A stretch of DNA of 20,575 nucleotides from Bacillota bacterium (GCA_012799115.1 JAAZLY010000001.1:1-20575), one strand, 5' to 3'. Shown: positions 8,011 to 15,455, counted from the stretch's first letter. Numbers and translations: made by a program. Notes: generated by a model from the sequence alone, not told the origin.

Positions 8011-8050
8011 GTCAAAAAGTTGACAAAAATATTCTATCAAAACCTATCCT
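8011..8050 (+). promoter_or_regulatory. murQ: Possible murQ promoter with overlapping GTCAA-N4-TTGAC inverted repeat
   Basis: A perfect inverted repeat GTCAA-AAAG-TTGAC (8011-8024) overlaps a consensus -35 box TTGACA (8020-8025). The best -10 on the + strand is the weak TATCCT (8045-8050) at a long 19-base spacing, so the promoter call is tentative. The remaining 163 bases to the murQ start have no recognised structure apart from a short GGGAG-A-CTCCC palindrome near 8154-8164. Confidence 0.35.
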
Positions 8051-8213
8051 TTCACCTCGTAATTGGAAAATAATTTAACTATTTGAGGAATCAACGAAAG
8101 GGGTGGACATGAACATGGAGAAGTAGTGATCCGAAAGATGCAAGTATGCTTGGGGGAGACTCCCTTCCTAGTAAACCTATTCAAAACCAAGGCAAAGATG
8201 AGGTGATGGTCGG

Positions 8214-9128
8214 ATGGAACTACACGGACAACTTGATAAACTGACCACAGAGGGGCGTAATCCTAGAACCCGCGAGATTGATACCCTTTCCACCACGGGG
8301 ATTGTCAGTCTGATCGTTAGTGAAGACCAGAGAGTCTTAGAGGCCGTGCAGCATGAAGTGCCCCGCATCGTGCAAGCCGCAGACTTGCTCGCTGATGTGT
8401 TAAGGGGAGGCGGACGGATTTTGTACATGGGTTCAGGCACGAGTGGTCGCTTGGGTGTTTTAGATGCAGCCGAGCTCTTGCCGACCTTCGGAGTAGGTGA
8501 TGACCAGGTGAAAGCGCTGATTGCCGGAGGTACTACAGCCATGTTTGTTCCCGTAGAACAGGCTGAGGACGATAGTGATGCTGGTTTGAGAGACTTCTTG
8601 GCAGAGGGCCTTACCAGCAAAGATGCCCTAGTGGGGATTTCAGCGAGCGGGCGCACACCCTATGTCTTGGCAGCCCTCAAGCGTGCCAAAGAAATGGGTC
8701 TAGTCACAGTTGGCATCACCTGCAATGGCGATTCCGAGTTTTCTAGGATCGCAGATGTCACCATTGCTGCAGTTGTAGGGCCGGAGGTTGTCACTGGGTC
8801 AACGAGGATGAAGGCTGGAACAGCCCAAAAGATGATCCTAAATACGCTGAGCACTACCATCATGATTAAGATAGGTAAGGTCTATCAGAACCTCATGGTC
8901 GATATGTTGCCTACAAATGCTAAGCTTGTCTCACGGGCGGAAAGCATGGTTAGGGAAGTTACAGGTGCGTCCTTAGCGGATGCACGCAGGGCCTTGGAGG
9001 AGGCATCTTACAATATCAAGGCTGCAATTATCATGATTAGTCGCAGTTGCGATCTAGAGGTCGCTCTCGAGCTTTTGACCAAGGCTGAAGGAGTTGTTGC
9101 TCAAGCACTCCAAATCCCATTTGAATAA
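8214..9128 (+). CDS. murQ: N-acetylmuramic acid 6-phosphate etherase
   Basis: It cleaves the lactyl ether of MurNAc-6-phosphate to give GlcNAc-6-phosphate and D-lactate, in the cytoplasm. The 304-residue length equals that of Bacillus MurQ. A SIS sugar-isomerase domain carries GSGTSGRLGVLDAAE (73-87) and GISASGRTPYVLAALKRA. Glu87 and Glu118 (in EQAEDD) sit where the two catalytic glutamates of E. coli MurQ (83 and 114) are expected. ATG 8214 has AGGTGA seven bases upstream. It is divergent from nagZ and the AmiE-like gene, with which it completes the salvage of muropeptides to GlcNAc-6-phosphate. A kinase or PTS to make MurNAc-6-phosphate is not in this window. A strong terminator follows. 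Confidence 0.95.
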   Translation: MELHGQLDKLTTEGRNPRTREIDTLSTTGIVSLIVSEDQRVLEAVQHEVPRIVQAADLLADVLRGGGRILYMGSGTSGRLGVLDAAELLPTFGVGDDQVKALIAGGTTAMFVPVEQAEDDSDAGLRDFLAEGLTSKDALVGISASGRTPYVLAALKRAKEMGLVTVGITCNGDSEFSRIADVTIAAVVGPEVVTGSTRMKAGTAQKMILNTLSTTIMIKIGKVYQNLMVDMLPTNAKLVSRAESMVREVTGASLADARRALEEASYNIKAAIIMISRSCDLEVALELLTKAEGVVAQALQIPFE

Positions 9129-9152
9129 GGCGACGTTTGCTGGTTGGAAGAC

Positions 9153-9187
9153 AGCCTGGGACTACGATGTAGTTTCAGGCTCTCTTT
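9153..9187 (+). terminator. Terminator of murQ
   Basis: AGCCTGGGACTA (9153-9164) pairs with TAGTTTCAGGCT (9170-9181), 12 pairs including two G-U, around a five-base loop CGATG. A CTCTTTG tract follows. It lies 24 bases after the murQ stop. Confidence 0.75.
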
Positions 9188-9228
9188 GATCTCTGGCTGG
9201 ATATCCATTATCGTACCTTCGCAAGTCG

Positions 9229-9257
9229 TTGACATCGTTAACATTCGCATATAAAAT
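9229..9257 (+). promoter_or_regulatory. Sigma-A type promoter of cheW-mcp
   Basis: TTGACA (9229-9234), a 17-base spacer and TAAAAT (9252-9257) match the vegetative consensus at 11 of 12 positions. It gives a leader of about 115 bases before cheW. It does not look like a flagellar sigma-28/sigma-D promoter, so the pair seems expressed with housekeeping genes rather than a motility regulon. Confidence 0.7.
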
Positions 9258-9380
9258 GAGCATAAATATTCGATTTTGATTCGATCCGTGGGATGGTTTG
9301 AGACAGGCTTGCACTTGTGAAGAATATCATTTTCCCCTCAAGAAAGAAGCCTCGATTGCCGTTAATTGGAGTGAGTGGAA

Positions 9381-9914
9381 ATGATCGGAAAAGGGGTGAT
9401 CGACATCGATGGAAGAGAAGTAGCCCGACAAGGGGCACTTGATGGACAAGTTGTTGTTTTTTCCCTCGCAGAAGAGAAATATGGGATCGAGATCTCTCTT
9501 GTCAGAGAGATTGTAAAGTGGTCGAAGACTACGGAGTTGCCACAGATGTCAGAGGAGTTGTCAGGTGTCATTAAGCTGAGGGATCAGGTAATCCCTGTTA
9601 TTTCCCTTAGAAAGAAGTTTGGCTGGCCTGAGGTAGAGAGTCTGGTCGATACGAAGATCATTATTCTGGAGATCGATTCTGTGTCGGTGGGAATCAATGT
9701 AGATGACGTTGACGCAGTTATTGATGTTCCGAGCTCGGTCGTGGAACCAACCAATGGACTGATGGGGCAGTCTAATATGATCTCGGGTATCGCGAAGTTG
9801 CCAGATCTGTTACTGATCTTGCTGGATGTACGAGCGCTATTCTCTTCTGGGGTTCTTGAACAGATCGCCCAAGAAGAGCTAGCCGAGGCACAAGGGGGGG
9901 TAGAGATTGTTTAA
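9381..9914 (+). CDS. cheW: CheW-type chemotaxis coupling protein
   Basis: A single CheW (SH3-like) domain of 177 residues that would link a chemoreceptor to the CheA kinase at the inner membrane. Visible signatures are VVVFSLAEEKYGIEI at the start of the domain, GVIKLRDQVIPVISLRKKFG in the middle (the family's GxINLRGxVIPVIDLR), and an ISGIAKLPDLLLILLDV strand near the end. About 20 extra residues precede the domain. ATG 9381 has GGAG nine bases upstream; GTG 9375 would add two residues but sits too close to that site. The gene overlaps the receptor gene by 8 bases. No CheA, CheY or flagellar gene is in the window. Confidence 0.9.
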   Translation: MIGKGVIDIDGREVARQGALDGQVVVFSLAEEKYGIEISLVREIVKWSKTTELPQMSEELSGVIKLRDQVIPVISLRKKFGWPEVESLVDTKIIILEIDSVSVGINVDDVDAVIDVPSSVVEPTNGLMGQSNMISGIAKLPDLLLILLDVRALFSSGVLEQIAQEELAEAQGGVEIV

Positions 9915-11778
9915 AATGAAGAGCATGGCAACGAAGATGTCAGTGTATAGTGGCATATTGGTGATTTTGATCTGTTTTGTGTTGGGAATCGTCTCCTACC
10001 AAAGGGGTGCAAACGAAGTTACAGAAGAGATCAAAGAAGGGTTGAGGCTGATAGCACAGGAGGGTAGTCGCTATCTCGAAGCTACCTTTGATAGGGAACT
10101 AGCAGTACTTAGGACCGTCGCCGAGCGTCCCGAGATTCAGAGCATGGACTGGGAGTTGCAGCGCCCGACGATCCTATCTGAAGAGAAGCGTCTATCGCAC
10201 TTCTTAGCTCTGGGAGTTGTAGATAGAACGGGTCAGGCCCGCTACACAGATGGATCCACAGCGAACTTGGCAGATCGTGCCTATGTCATTGATGCCCTAG
10301 CCGGTAAGTCGGTCGTATCTGACTTAATTGTGAGCCGAGTTAATAACAGTCTAGTGCTCATGTACGCTGTTCCGATTCGGGCCAATGGACAGGTTGTGGG
10401 AGTACTGATTGCCCGAGGTGACGGCATGATGCTCAGTGACATCACCGATCCCCTTGGTTTTGGCGAGAATGGTTGGGCTTACATATTCAACAGTGCAGGA
10501 ACACTGTACGCATATCCGGATCGACAGATGGTGTTAGTTGAAGCGAATCTATTCGATCCAGCCTCCTCCTTGATTAACGCGGGAAAGGCGATCCAGGAAG
10601 CCAAGGTAAACGAAGATGGGATTGCAGTAGTGCGTTATGAGTTGGATGATGGCATGGCCCGGATTGTCGGCTTGGCCCCGATCACGTCCAAAGGTTGGAC
10701 CATAGCCGTTGGAGCGATGGAAGCCGATGAACTCGTTAACATCAATCAGTTGAGAACGTTCTTGATCGTGCTTTCTCTGGCGTTGACGGCGGTTGGGGTT
10801 ATTGCAGCTAGCGTGATCTCAAGACATTTAGCCCGGCCGCTACAGGGAGTTCAAGAGGTTATTGAAGCGGTGGCCGAAGGTGACTTAACCCGCGAGGCCG
10901 AGGTCACAACCGGTGACGAAATTGGCCGAGTGGCCCAAGCTCTGAATACGACTATTGCAAGCATACGACAAGCACTTGGTCTAGTCTCTAGTACCACAGA
11001 TGAACTGGCCAGTACAAGTCAGGAAATGGCTGCCGCTGCCGAAGAAGTCAGCGCCTCTATTGAAGAGGTGGCTAGTACGACGAATCAGTTTTCAAGCTCA
11101 CTGGACATGATGAATACCAATGCACAGGAGGTAAGCCGCACCGTCGAGAGCATTTCCCATCAGGCTGCAGAAGGCGATGCTGCCGTTGTGAATGTGATTA
11201 GACAGATGAATGCTTTGCGGGAGAACACCCAAAGCATGAGTGATGATGTATCTGCCCTTGGTACTCTTTCGGATCAAATCGGCAGGATTGTGGACGCCAT
11301 CAGTGCGATTGCTGACCAAACGAATCTCCTGGCTCTAAATGCTGCCATCGAGGCTGCAAGGGCAGGGGAGCATGGTCGGGGTTTTGCTGTAGTGGCTGAT
11401 GAAGTACGGAAGCTAGCGGAAGAGTCGTCGAGTGCTACCGCAGAGATCACTTCTCTGATCAACCAGATCCAGGGCCGGATTGCTGCTACCGTAAGTGGCA
11501 TGGGCCATAGCGCAGAGCAAGCAGACGAGGCTCTCGCTAGCGTGAATGCCAGTGGTGTGATCTTGCGGGAAATCCTAGGAGCTGTGGATGGGATTGTGAA
11601 CCAGGTCCAGGCCATTTCTGCAGGAATTCAGGAGACAAATGCTGCAGGCCATGAGATCTCCAGTGCCACGGAAGAACAAGCTGCTTCCATCGAAGAGGTT
11701 GCAAGTTCGGCTCAGAACCTAACAGGCATGGGAATTCGATTGCAGGAACTTGTTGGTCATTTCAAGATTGATGGTTAA
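9907..11778 (+). CDS. Methyl-accepting chemotaxis protein with periplasmic/extracellular dCACHE domain
   Basis: A transmembrane chemoreceptor of 623 residues. Order of parts: TM1 (about 12-31), an extracytoplasmic double-CACHE sensor (about 35-278, with GQARYTDGS, RAYVIDALAGK and a YAVPIRANGQVVGVL strand), TM2 (about 282-302), HAMP (about 303-356) and a long coiled-coil signalling domain. The kinase-contact tip ADQTNLLALNAAIEAARAGE lies at about 469-488, and no C-terminal CheR-tethering pentapeptide is seen. dCACHE sensors usually bind amino acids, organic acids or similar small molecules; the ligand is unknown. TTG 9907 follows a run of seven Gs at good spacing and overlaps cheW by 8 bases; ATG 9916 is an alternative with worse spacing. 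A terminator follows. Confidence 0.93.
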   Translation: MFKMKSMATKMSVYSGILVILICFVLGIVSYQRGANEVTEEIKEGLRLIAQEGSRYLEATFDRELAVLRTVAERPEIQSMDWELQRPTILSEEKRLSHFLALGVVDRTGQARYTDGSTANLADRAYVIDALAGKSVVSDLIVSRVNNSLVLMYAVPIRANGQVVGVLIARGDGMMLSDITDPLGFGENGWAYIFNSAGTLYAYPDRQMVLVEANLFDPASSLINAGKAIQEAKVNEDGIAVVRYELDDGMARIVGLAPITSKGWTIAVGAMEADELVNINQLRTFLIVLSLALTAVGVIAASVISRHLARPLQGVQEVIEAVAEGDLTREAEVTTGDEIGRVAQALNTTIASIRQALGLVSSTTDELASTSQEMAAAAEEVSASIEEVASTTNQFSSSLDMMNTNAQEVSRTVESISHQAAEGDAAVVNVIRQMNALRENTQSMSDDVSALGTLSDQIGRIVDAISAIADQTNLLALNAAIEAARAGEHGRGFAVVADEVRKLAEESSSATAEITSLINQIQGRIAATVSGMGHSAEQADEALASVNASGVILREILGAVDGIVNQVQAISAGIQETNAAGHEISSATEEQAASIEEVASSAQNLTGMGIRLQELVGHFKIDG

Positions 11779-11792
11779 GATGTTATCCTCTG

Positions 11793-11826
11793 ACCGCAGG
11801 CTACCAAAGGCCTGCGGTTCTCTTTT
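11793..11826 (+). terminator. Terminator of cheW-mcp
   Basis: ACCGCAGGC (11793-11801) and GCCTGCGGT (11810-11818) form a perfect nine-base stem with an eight-base loop, followed by TCTCTTTT. It lies 15 bases after the receptor stop. Confidence 0.85.
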
Positions 11827-11880
11827 CTAGAAATATAATTAGTAAGAATCATTTCTACCAAAGGAATTCGAGGAGATATG

Positions 11881-11905
11881 TATAATATGATAATGGTAGT
11901 CAATA
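11881..11905 (+). promoter_or_regulatory. katA: Catalase -10 region with possible Fur/PerR-family box
   Basis: A perfect TATAAT (11881-11886) precedes the catalase gene, but no good -35 box is found upstream. Overlapping it downstream, GATAATGGTAGTCAATA (11889-11905) resembles a Fur-family 19-base box at about 14 positions by eye, though its two halves are only partly symmetric. In Bacillus the catalase gene katA is repressed by PerR, a Fur-family peroxide sensor, so such a site would fit. Recognition is by eye and modest. Confidence 0.4.
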
Positions 11906-11927
11906 CAAATACGTTTAGGAGGTAGGC

Positions 11928-13391
11928 ATGAATAAAGATAAGAAGCAAAAGCTGACCACTGTCGCCGGTGCCCCCGTTGCAGATAATCAGAACTCTATGA
12001 CGGCTGGGCCTAGGGGACCTATGTTATTACAGGATGTATGGTTCCTAGAAAAATTGGCACATTTCGATCGTGAAGTGATTCCAGAACGCAGAATGCATGC
12101 GAAGGGTTCAGGGGCCTTTGGAACGTTCACTGTAACTCACGATATTACAAAGTATACGAAGGCAAAAATCTTTTCGGAGATTGGCAAGGAAACGGAGATG
12201 TTTGTACGGTTTTCTACCGTAGCAGGTGAGCGTGGTGCAGCGGATGCCGAACGAGATATCCGCGGCTTTGCCATGAAGTTCTACACTGAAGAGGGTAACT
12301 GGGACTTGGCTGGCAACAACACTCCAGTCTTCTTTCTACGTGATCCCTTGAAATTCCCGGATCTGAATCATGCCGTTAAGCGTGACCCGCGCACCAATAT
12401 GCGTAGTGCTAAGAACAATTGGGATTTTTGGACCTCGCTTCCTGAGGCGTTACACCAAGTTACCATCACGATGAGCGATCGGGGAATTCCCAAATCTTAT
12501 CGGCATATGCATGGTTTTGGAAGCCATACATTCTCTATGATAAACGCAGACAATGAACGGGTTTGGGTGAAGTTCCACCTTGTCAGTCAACAAGGTATCG
12601 AGAACTTGACGGATGAAGAGGCTGAAGCCATTATTGCCAAGGATCGGGAAAGCCATCAAAGAGACTTGTTAGAGAGTATTGATCGTGGAGACTTCCCCCG
12701 CTGGACCATGTACATACAGGTTATGACAGAAGAGCAGGCACTGAATATGCCCTATAACCCCTTCGATCTTACAAAAGTCTGGTACAAGAAGGACTTTCCC
12801 CTCATTGAGGTGGGCTATTTCGAACTTAACCGAAACCCCGAAAACTACTTCCTCGATGTAGAACAAGCTGCCTTCAACCCAGCGAATGTGGTGCCAGGGA
12901 TCGGCTTTTCTCCTGATAAAATGCTCCAGGGCCGCCTCTTTGCTTACGGCGATGCTCAGCGATACCGTCTAGGGGTGAACCATCACCAAATACCTGTTAA
13001 TGCACCAAAGGTTCCTACCCATAGCTATCACAGGGATGGGCAAATGCGAGTCAATAACAACTTTGGTTCAACCCTGGCCTATGAACCCAACAGCTATGGC
13101 GAGTGGGCTGAACAGCCGGAATACAAAGAACCCCCCTTAGATCTTTATGGCGGAGCATATCAATGGAACTTCCGTGAAGACGACGATGACTATTATACGC
13201 AGCCTGGTAAACTCTTTAGGTTGATGAGCCCAGAGCAGAAGCAGGCCCTGTTTGAGAATACCGCACGAAACATGGGAGATGCACCAATGATGATCAAGTA
13301 TCGTCATATTGGTAACTGTCTCAAGGCAGACCCCGCCTACGGAAAAGGCGTAGCGGATGCTCTGGGAATCTCCTTGGATGAAGTGAAATAG
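11928..13391 (+). CDS. katA: Monofunctional haem catalase, small-subunit (clade 3) type
   Basis: A cytoplasmic enzyme that splits hydrogen peroxide into water and oxygen. The 487 residues match small-subunit KatA proteins. The distal haem His57 is in RRMHAKG, the catalytic Asn is in DLAGNNTPVFF (near residue 130), and the proximal Tyr is in RLFAYGDAQRYRLG (near 338). The N-terminal arm TTVAGAPVADNQNSMTAGPRG and the GIGFSPDKMLQ and NHHQIPVN segments are also typical. ATG 11928 has AGGAGGT five bases upstream, one of the strongest ribosome sites in the window. It stands alone between two terminators. It implies exposure to oxygen or peroxide, even though the other genes would suit a fermentative lifestyle. 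Confidence 0.96.
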   Translation: MNKDKKQKLTTVAGAPVADNQNSMTAGPRGPMLLQDVWFLEKLAHFDREVIPERRMHAKGSGAFGTFTVTHDITKYTKAKIFSEIGKETEMFVRFSTVAGERGAADAERDIRGFAMKFYTEEGNWDLAGNNTPVFFLRDPLKFPDLNHAVKRDPRTNMRSAKNNWDFWTSLPEALHQVTITMSDRGIPKSYRHMHGFGSHTFSMINADNERVWVKFHLVSQQGIENLTDEEAEAIIAKDRESHQRDLLESIDRGDFPRWTMYIQVMTEEQALNMPYNPFDLTKVWYKKDFPLIEVGYFELNRNPENYFLDVEQAAFNPANVVPGIGFSPDKMLQGRLFAYGDAQRYRLGVNHHQIPVNAPKVPTHSYHRDGQMRVNNNFGSTLAYEPNSYGEWAEQPEYKEPPLDLYGGAYQWNFREDDDDYYTQPGKLFRLMSPEQKQALFENTARNMGDAPMMIKYRHIGNCLKADPAYGKGVADALGISLDEVK

Positions 13392-13405
13392 GGAGTAAGC
13401 GAAAG

Positions 13406-13433
13406 ACCCTGGTCAAGTGGCCAGGGTTTTCTT
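13406..13433 (+). terminator. Terminator of katA
   Basis: ACCCTGG (13406-13412) pairs with CCAGGGT (13421-13427) around an eight-base loop, followed by TTTTCTT. It lies 14 bases after the catalase stop. Confidence 0.8.
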
Positions 13434-13525
13434 GGTGACACATACCGGAGTCACTGGTGATTTGGGAGGGATTTCTGCTCGGTTGCAGAACAAGTTGAGC
13501 TAGGAATAGGGTAGGGGGAATCACT

Positions 13526-13948
13526 TTGAACTGGCGAGAGATCAAAACTCGGGTCACAAACGGAATGCAAAGGTTTATGTATGGGCGCCACGGTATCGAT
13601 GAACTAACGCTATCTATCTTAGCCATTAGCCTAATAGTCGCCTTTGCCGCAACTATGTTCCGGCAGCCCTGGCTCCAACTCACATATTATGTAGGAGTGG
13701 TAGGAGCTCTATATCGCACTCTTTCAAAGAATTTATTCAGACGGCGCAGAGAAAACCAGCTTTTCCTGGAGCGAACAAGGAGTCTACGCTCTTGGTACAG
13801 AGTTCAGAAACGGATTGTCCAAGAACGTAAGACCCATAGGCATTTTAAGTGTCCTGCCTGCAAGCAGAGGCTTCGAGTTCCTGTAGGGAAGGGGAAGATT
13901 ACCATTACTTGCTCGAAATGCGGCGAGAAGTTTAGTCGCAAGAGCTAA
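13526..13948 (+). CDS. Small membrane protein with C-terminal zinc ribbon
   Basis: A 140-residue protein of unknown function. Two hydrophobic segments (about residues 29-45 and 50-66) would anchor it in the membrane. A very basic stretch (FRRRRENQ near 71-78) and a charged helical linker follow. The C-terminus is a zinc ribbon with Cys109-x2-Cys112 and Cys129-x2-Cys132 (CPAC...CSKC). The start is TTG at 13526 with AGGGGGA upstream; the next in-frame ATG would cut off 13 residues. Similar small two-helix zinc-ribbon proteins are common in Bacillota without an assigned role. It stands alone between the catalase terminator and a large hairpin. Confidence 0.7.
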   Translation: MNWREIKTRVTNGMQRFMYGRHGIDELTLSILAISLIVAFAATMFRQPWLQLTYYVGVVGALYRTLSKNLFRRRRENQLFLERTRSLRSWYRVQKRIVQERKTHRHFKCPACKQRLRVPVGKGKITITCSKCGEKFSRKS

Positions 13949-13979
13949 TGGACCATTGATGAATATGCTAGAAACTGAG

Positions 13980-14011
13980 CACCTTGGTGCGGATCGATCC
14001 GTTCCAAGGTG
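13980..14011. terminator. Large near-perfect palindrome, probable terminator of the zinc-ribbon gene
   Basis: CACCTTGG-TG-CGGATCGATCCG-TT-CCAAGGTG forms an eight-pair outer stem, a T-T mismatch plus a G-U pair, and a self-complementary CGGATCGATCCG core. It is followed by TTCTTGG, not a good T-run. It lies 31 bases after the preceding stop and 35 bases before the next -35 box, so it could end transcription or serve as an operator-like site. Confidence 0.5.
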
Positions 14012-14046
14012 TTCTTGGATCCTTTGCATTAACTCATAGTTTTATG

Positions 14047-14076
14047 TTGACAATAGTGTGCGGCACACATTATAAT
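14047..14076 (+). promoter_or_regulatory. Consensus promoter with palindromic operator in the spacer (padR autoregulation)
   Basis: Perfect TTGACA (14047-14052) and perfect TATAAT (14071-14076) are 18 bases apart. The spacer contains GTGTGC-G-GCACAC (14056-14068), a perfect 13-base inverted repeat. A repressor bound there would block RNA polymerase. PadR-family repressors commonly autoregulate through such dyads, and padR is the next gene. Transcription would begin near 14083, leaving a leader of only about 13 bases. Confidence 0.8.
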
Positions 14077-14095
14077 GAACTTGGAGTTGATGCAG

Positions 14096-14464
14096 ATGGA
14101 AAATGTGAAACAAGCAGAGATCATAGCCGGTCTAGCACAGGAACTGCGGCGGGGCGTTGTAGTACTAGCGGCCTTGAGCCAGCTCGACGAACCACAATAC
14201 GGGTATTCCCTTGTATCACAGTTGGGTGAAATGGGCTTTCCCATTGAAGCGGGTACTTTGTATCCCCTGTTTCGTAGGCTCGAAAAACAGGGCCTTTTGG
14301 AGAGTTTGTGGGACACCAATGAATCAAGACCCCGTAAGTATTACAAGCTCAGTTCCATGGGAAGGGAAGTATACGAGAGGCTCTGCGAAGAATGGGCGCA
14401 GCTGGTGGACAGTGTCGAGAATCTACTAAAAGGTAAAGAAGGCGAAGAGAATGGGAACAGTTGA
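14096..14464 (+). CDS. PadR-family transcriptional repressor
   Basis: A 122-residue winged-helix DNA-binding protein. The PadR signature is clear: QYGYSLVSQLGEMGFPIEAG (recognition region), GTLYPLFRRLEKQGLLESLW (second helices), and RPRKYYKLSSMGRE (the wing). A short C-terminal helix would serve for dimerisation, as in PadR subfamily 2. ATG 14096 has GGAG nine bases upstream; ATG 14090 is possible but too close to it, and the ATG at 14075 overlaps the -10 box, so it cannot be used on this transcript. The gene overlaps the next one by 14 bases, and the dyad in its promoter suggests autorepression. PadR proteins next to HAAS-domain membrane proteins are a common Bacillota pairing, often involved in envelope stress or drug response; the ligand is unknown. 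Confidence 0.9.
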   Translation: MENVKQAEIIAGLAQELRRGVVVLAALSQLDEPQYGYSLVSQLGEMGFPIEAGTLYPLFRRLEKQGLLESLWDTNESRPRKYYKLSSMGREVYERLCEEWAQLVDSVENLLKGKEGEENGNS

Positions 14465-15455
14465 ACGTTACATTTTTGCGGTCACCCGTCGGTTACCAGT
14501 AAAGGCGAGGGAAGAGGTGAGCCTTGAGCTCTGGGGTCTGATCGAGGATCTCCTAGAGGAGAGGGTTCGAGGGCAGAAGGTTAGCGAAAACGATGTAAAA
14601 GCCGTGCTTCTAGAACTCGGCAATCCAGAGGATCTGGCCAGAGAATATGGGGGAGAGCCACGCTATCTCATCGGCCCCACTTTGTTCGACACCTACCTTA
14701 CAGTGCTTAAAACAGTCGGTTCCATTGTCTTAGCTGTGGTGCAGACGGTGGTCGTGATCAGGGCCTTTGTCAGCCCCATAGGTATAGTTGAGTTTATAGT
14801 GTCGTTCCTGGGGAGCCTAGTCGCTGCTTCTGCTCAGGTGTTTGTCTGGGTCACCTTGATCTTCGCCGCTGTCGAGCATTTCGGAAAAGAAGAGCTTGAT
14901 CAGGCAGCTAAAGGCGAGTGGAGCCCAGAACAGCTACCGGAAGTCCCGGATCAAAAAAGGCAGATCAGTCTTGGTGATCCGATGATGGGCATAGCATTTT
15001 CTGTCTTGTTTTTGGTTATGTATACTATGCCTCAGCGTATCGGTGTAATTCAGATGGCGGGAGGGACCACCACTGTAATTCCTGTCGTCAACCTGGCCAT
15101 GACTTCCTACTTTCTACCCTTTCTCATTGGATTTATTGGCATTACAGTTATCAAGGAAGGGTGCAAACTCTTCTGGAGGGTATGGAGCAAAAGGCTTGCG
15201 ATCATCAGTGCGGTTTGTAATGGTGCTGCCATTATCTTGGCGTACCAAATCTTCGCCAATCGGGAATTCTGGAACCCCAGCTTTGTTCAGCAATTGCTCA
15301 GCGCTAATGTAGCCCCAGGAAGTGGTGCAGCTGAGATTCTGCAATGGCTGTGGCCTTTTGTAACCACAAGGTTTGTCTATGTCATAGTCATCGCCTATGT
15401 CATCGATACACTTTCGGCTTTTTATCGAGGTTTCATCGCTGATAGAGAAGGATAA
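14451..15455 (+). CDS. HAAS-domain membrane protein, partner of PadR
   Basis: A 334-residue integral membrane protein. The N-terminal ~75 residues are helical and charged and carry the HAAS-type pattern (YIFAVTRRLPVKAREEVSLE, then VKAVLLELGNPEDLAREYGG), as in DUF1700-like proteins encoded beside PadR regulators. About six hydrophobic helices follow (near 83-105, 112-140, 178-198, 205-228, 243-262 and 300-322), with a charged cytoplasmic-looking loop at about 145-172. No enzymatic motif is seen. It overlaps padR by 14 bases in another frame, so the two are translated together and PadR probably controls its amount. The role is likely sensing or envelope-related, but this is inferred from the pairing only. 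Confidence 0.72.
   Translation: MGTVERYIFAVTRRLPVKAREEVSLELWGLIEDLLEERVRGQKVSENDVKAVLLELGNPEDLAREYGGEPRYLIGPTLFDTYLTVLKTVGSIVLAVVQTVVVIRAFVSPIGIVEFIVSFLGSLVAASAQVFVWVTLIFAAVEHFGKEELDQAAKGEWSPEQLPEVPDQKRQISLGDPMMGIAFSVLFLVMYTMPQRIGVIQMAGGTTTVIPVVNLAMTSYFLPFLIGFIGITVIKEGCKLFWRVWSKRLAIISAVCNGAAIILAYQIFANREFWNPSFVQQLLSANVAPGSGAAEILQWLWPFVTTRFVYVIVIAYVIDTLSAFYRGFIADREG

Noticed and set aside
8108..8125. Short upstream peptide (five codons) before murQ as a leader peptide
   Set aside because: It has only five codons, and no attenuator-like alternative hairpins follow it; likely chance.
8177..8656. Minus-strand open frame (159 codons) opposite the start of murQ
   Set aside because: It is Ser/Pro-rich without motifs and wholly overlaps murQ, which has a clear start and ribosome site.
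12669..13683. Antisense frames over katA and its terminator
   Set aside because: They overlap a full catalase gene with all catalytic motifs and lack start signals.
13949..14095. Small ORF starting at ATG 13984 through the padR promoter
   Set aside because: It would read through the palindrome, the -35/-10 boxes and padR in another frame, and has no ribosome site.
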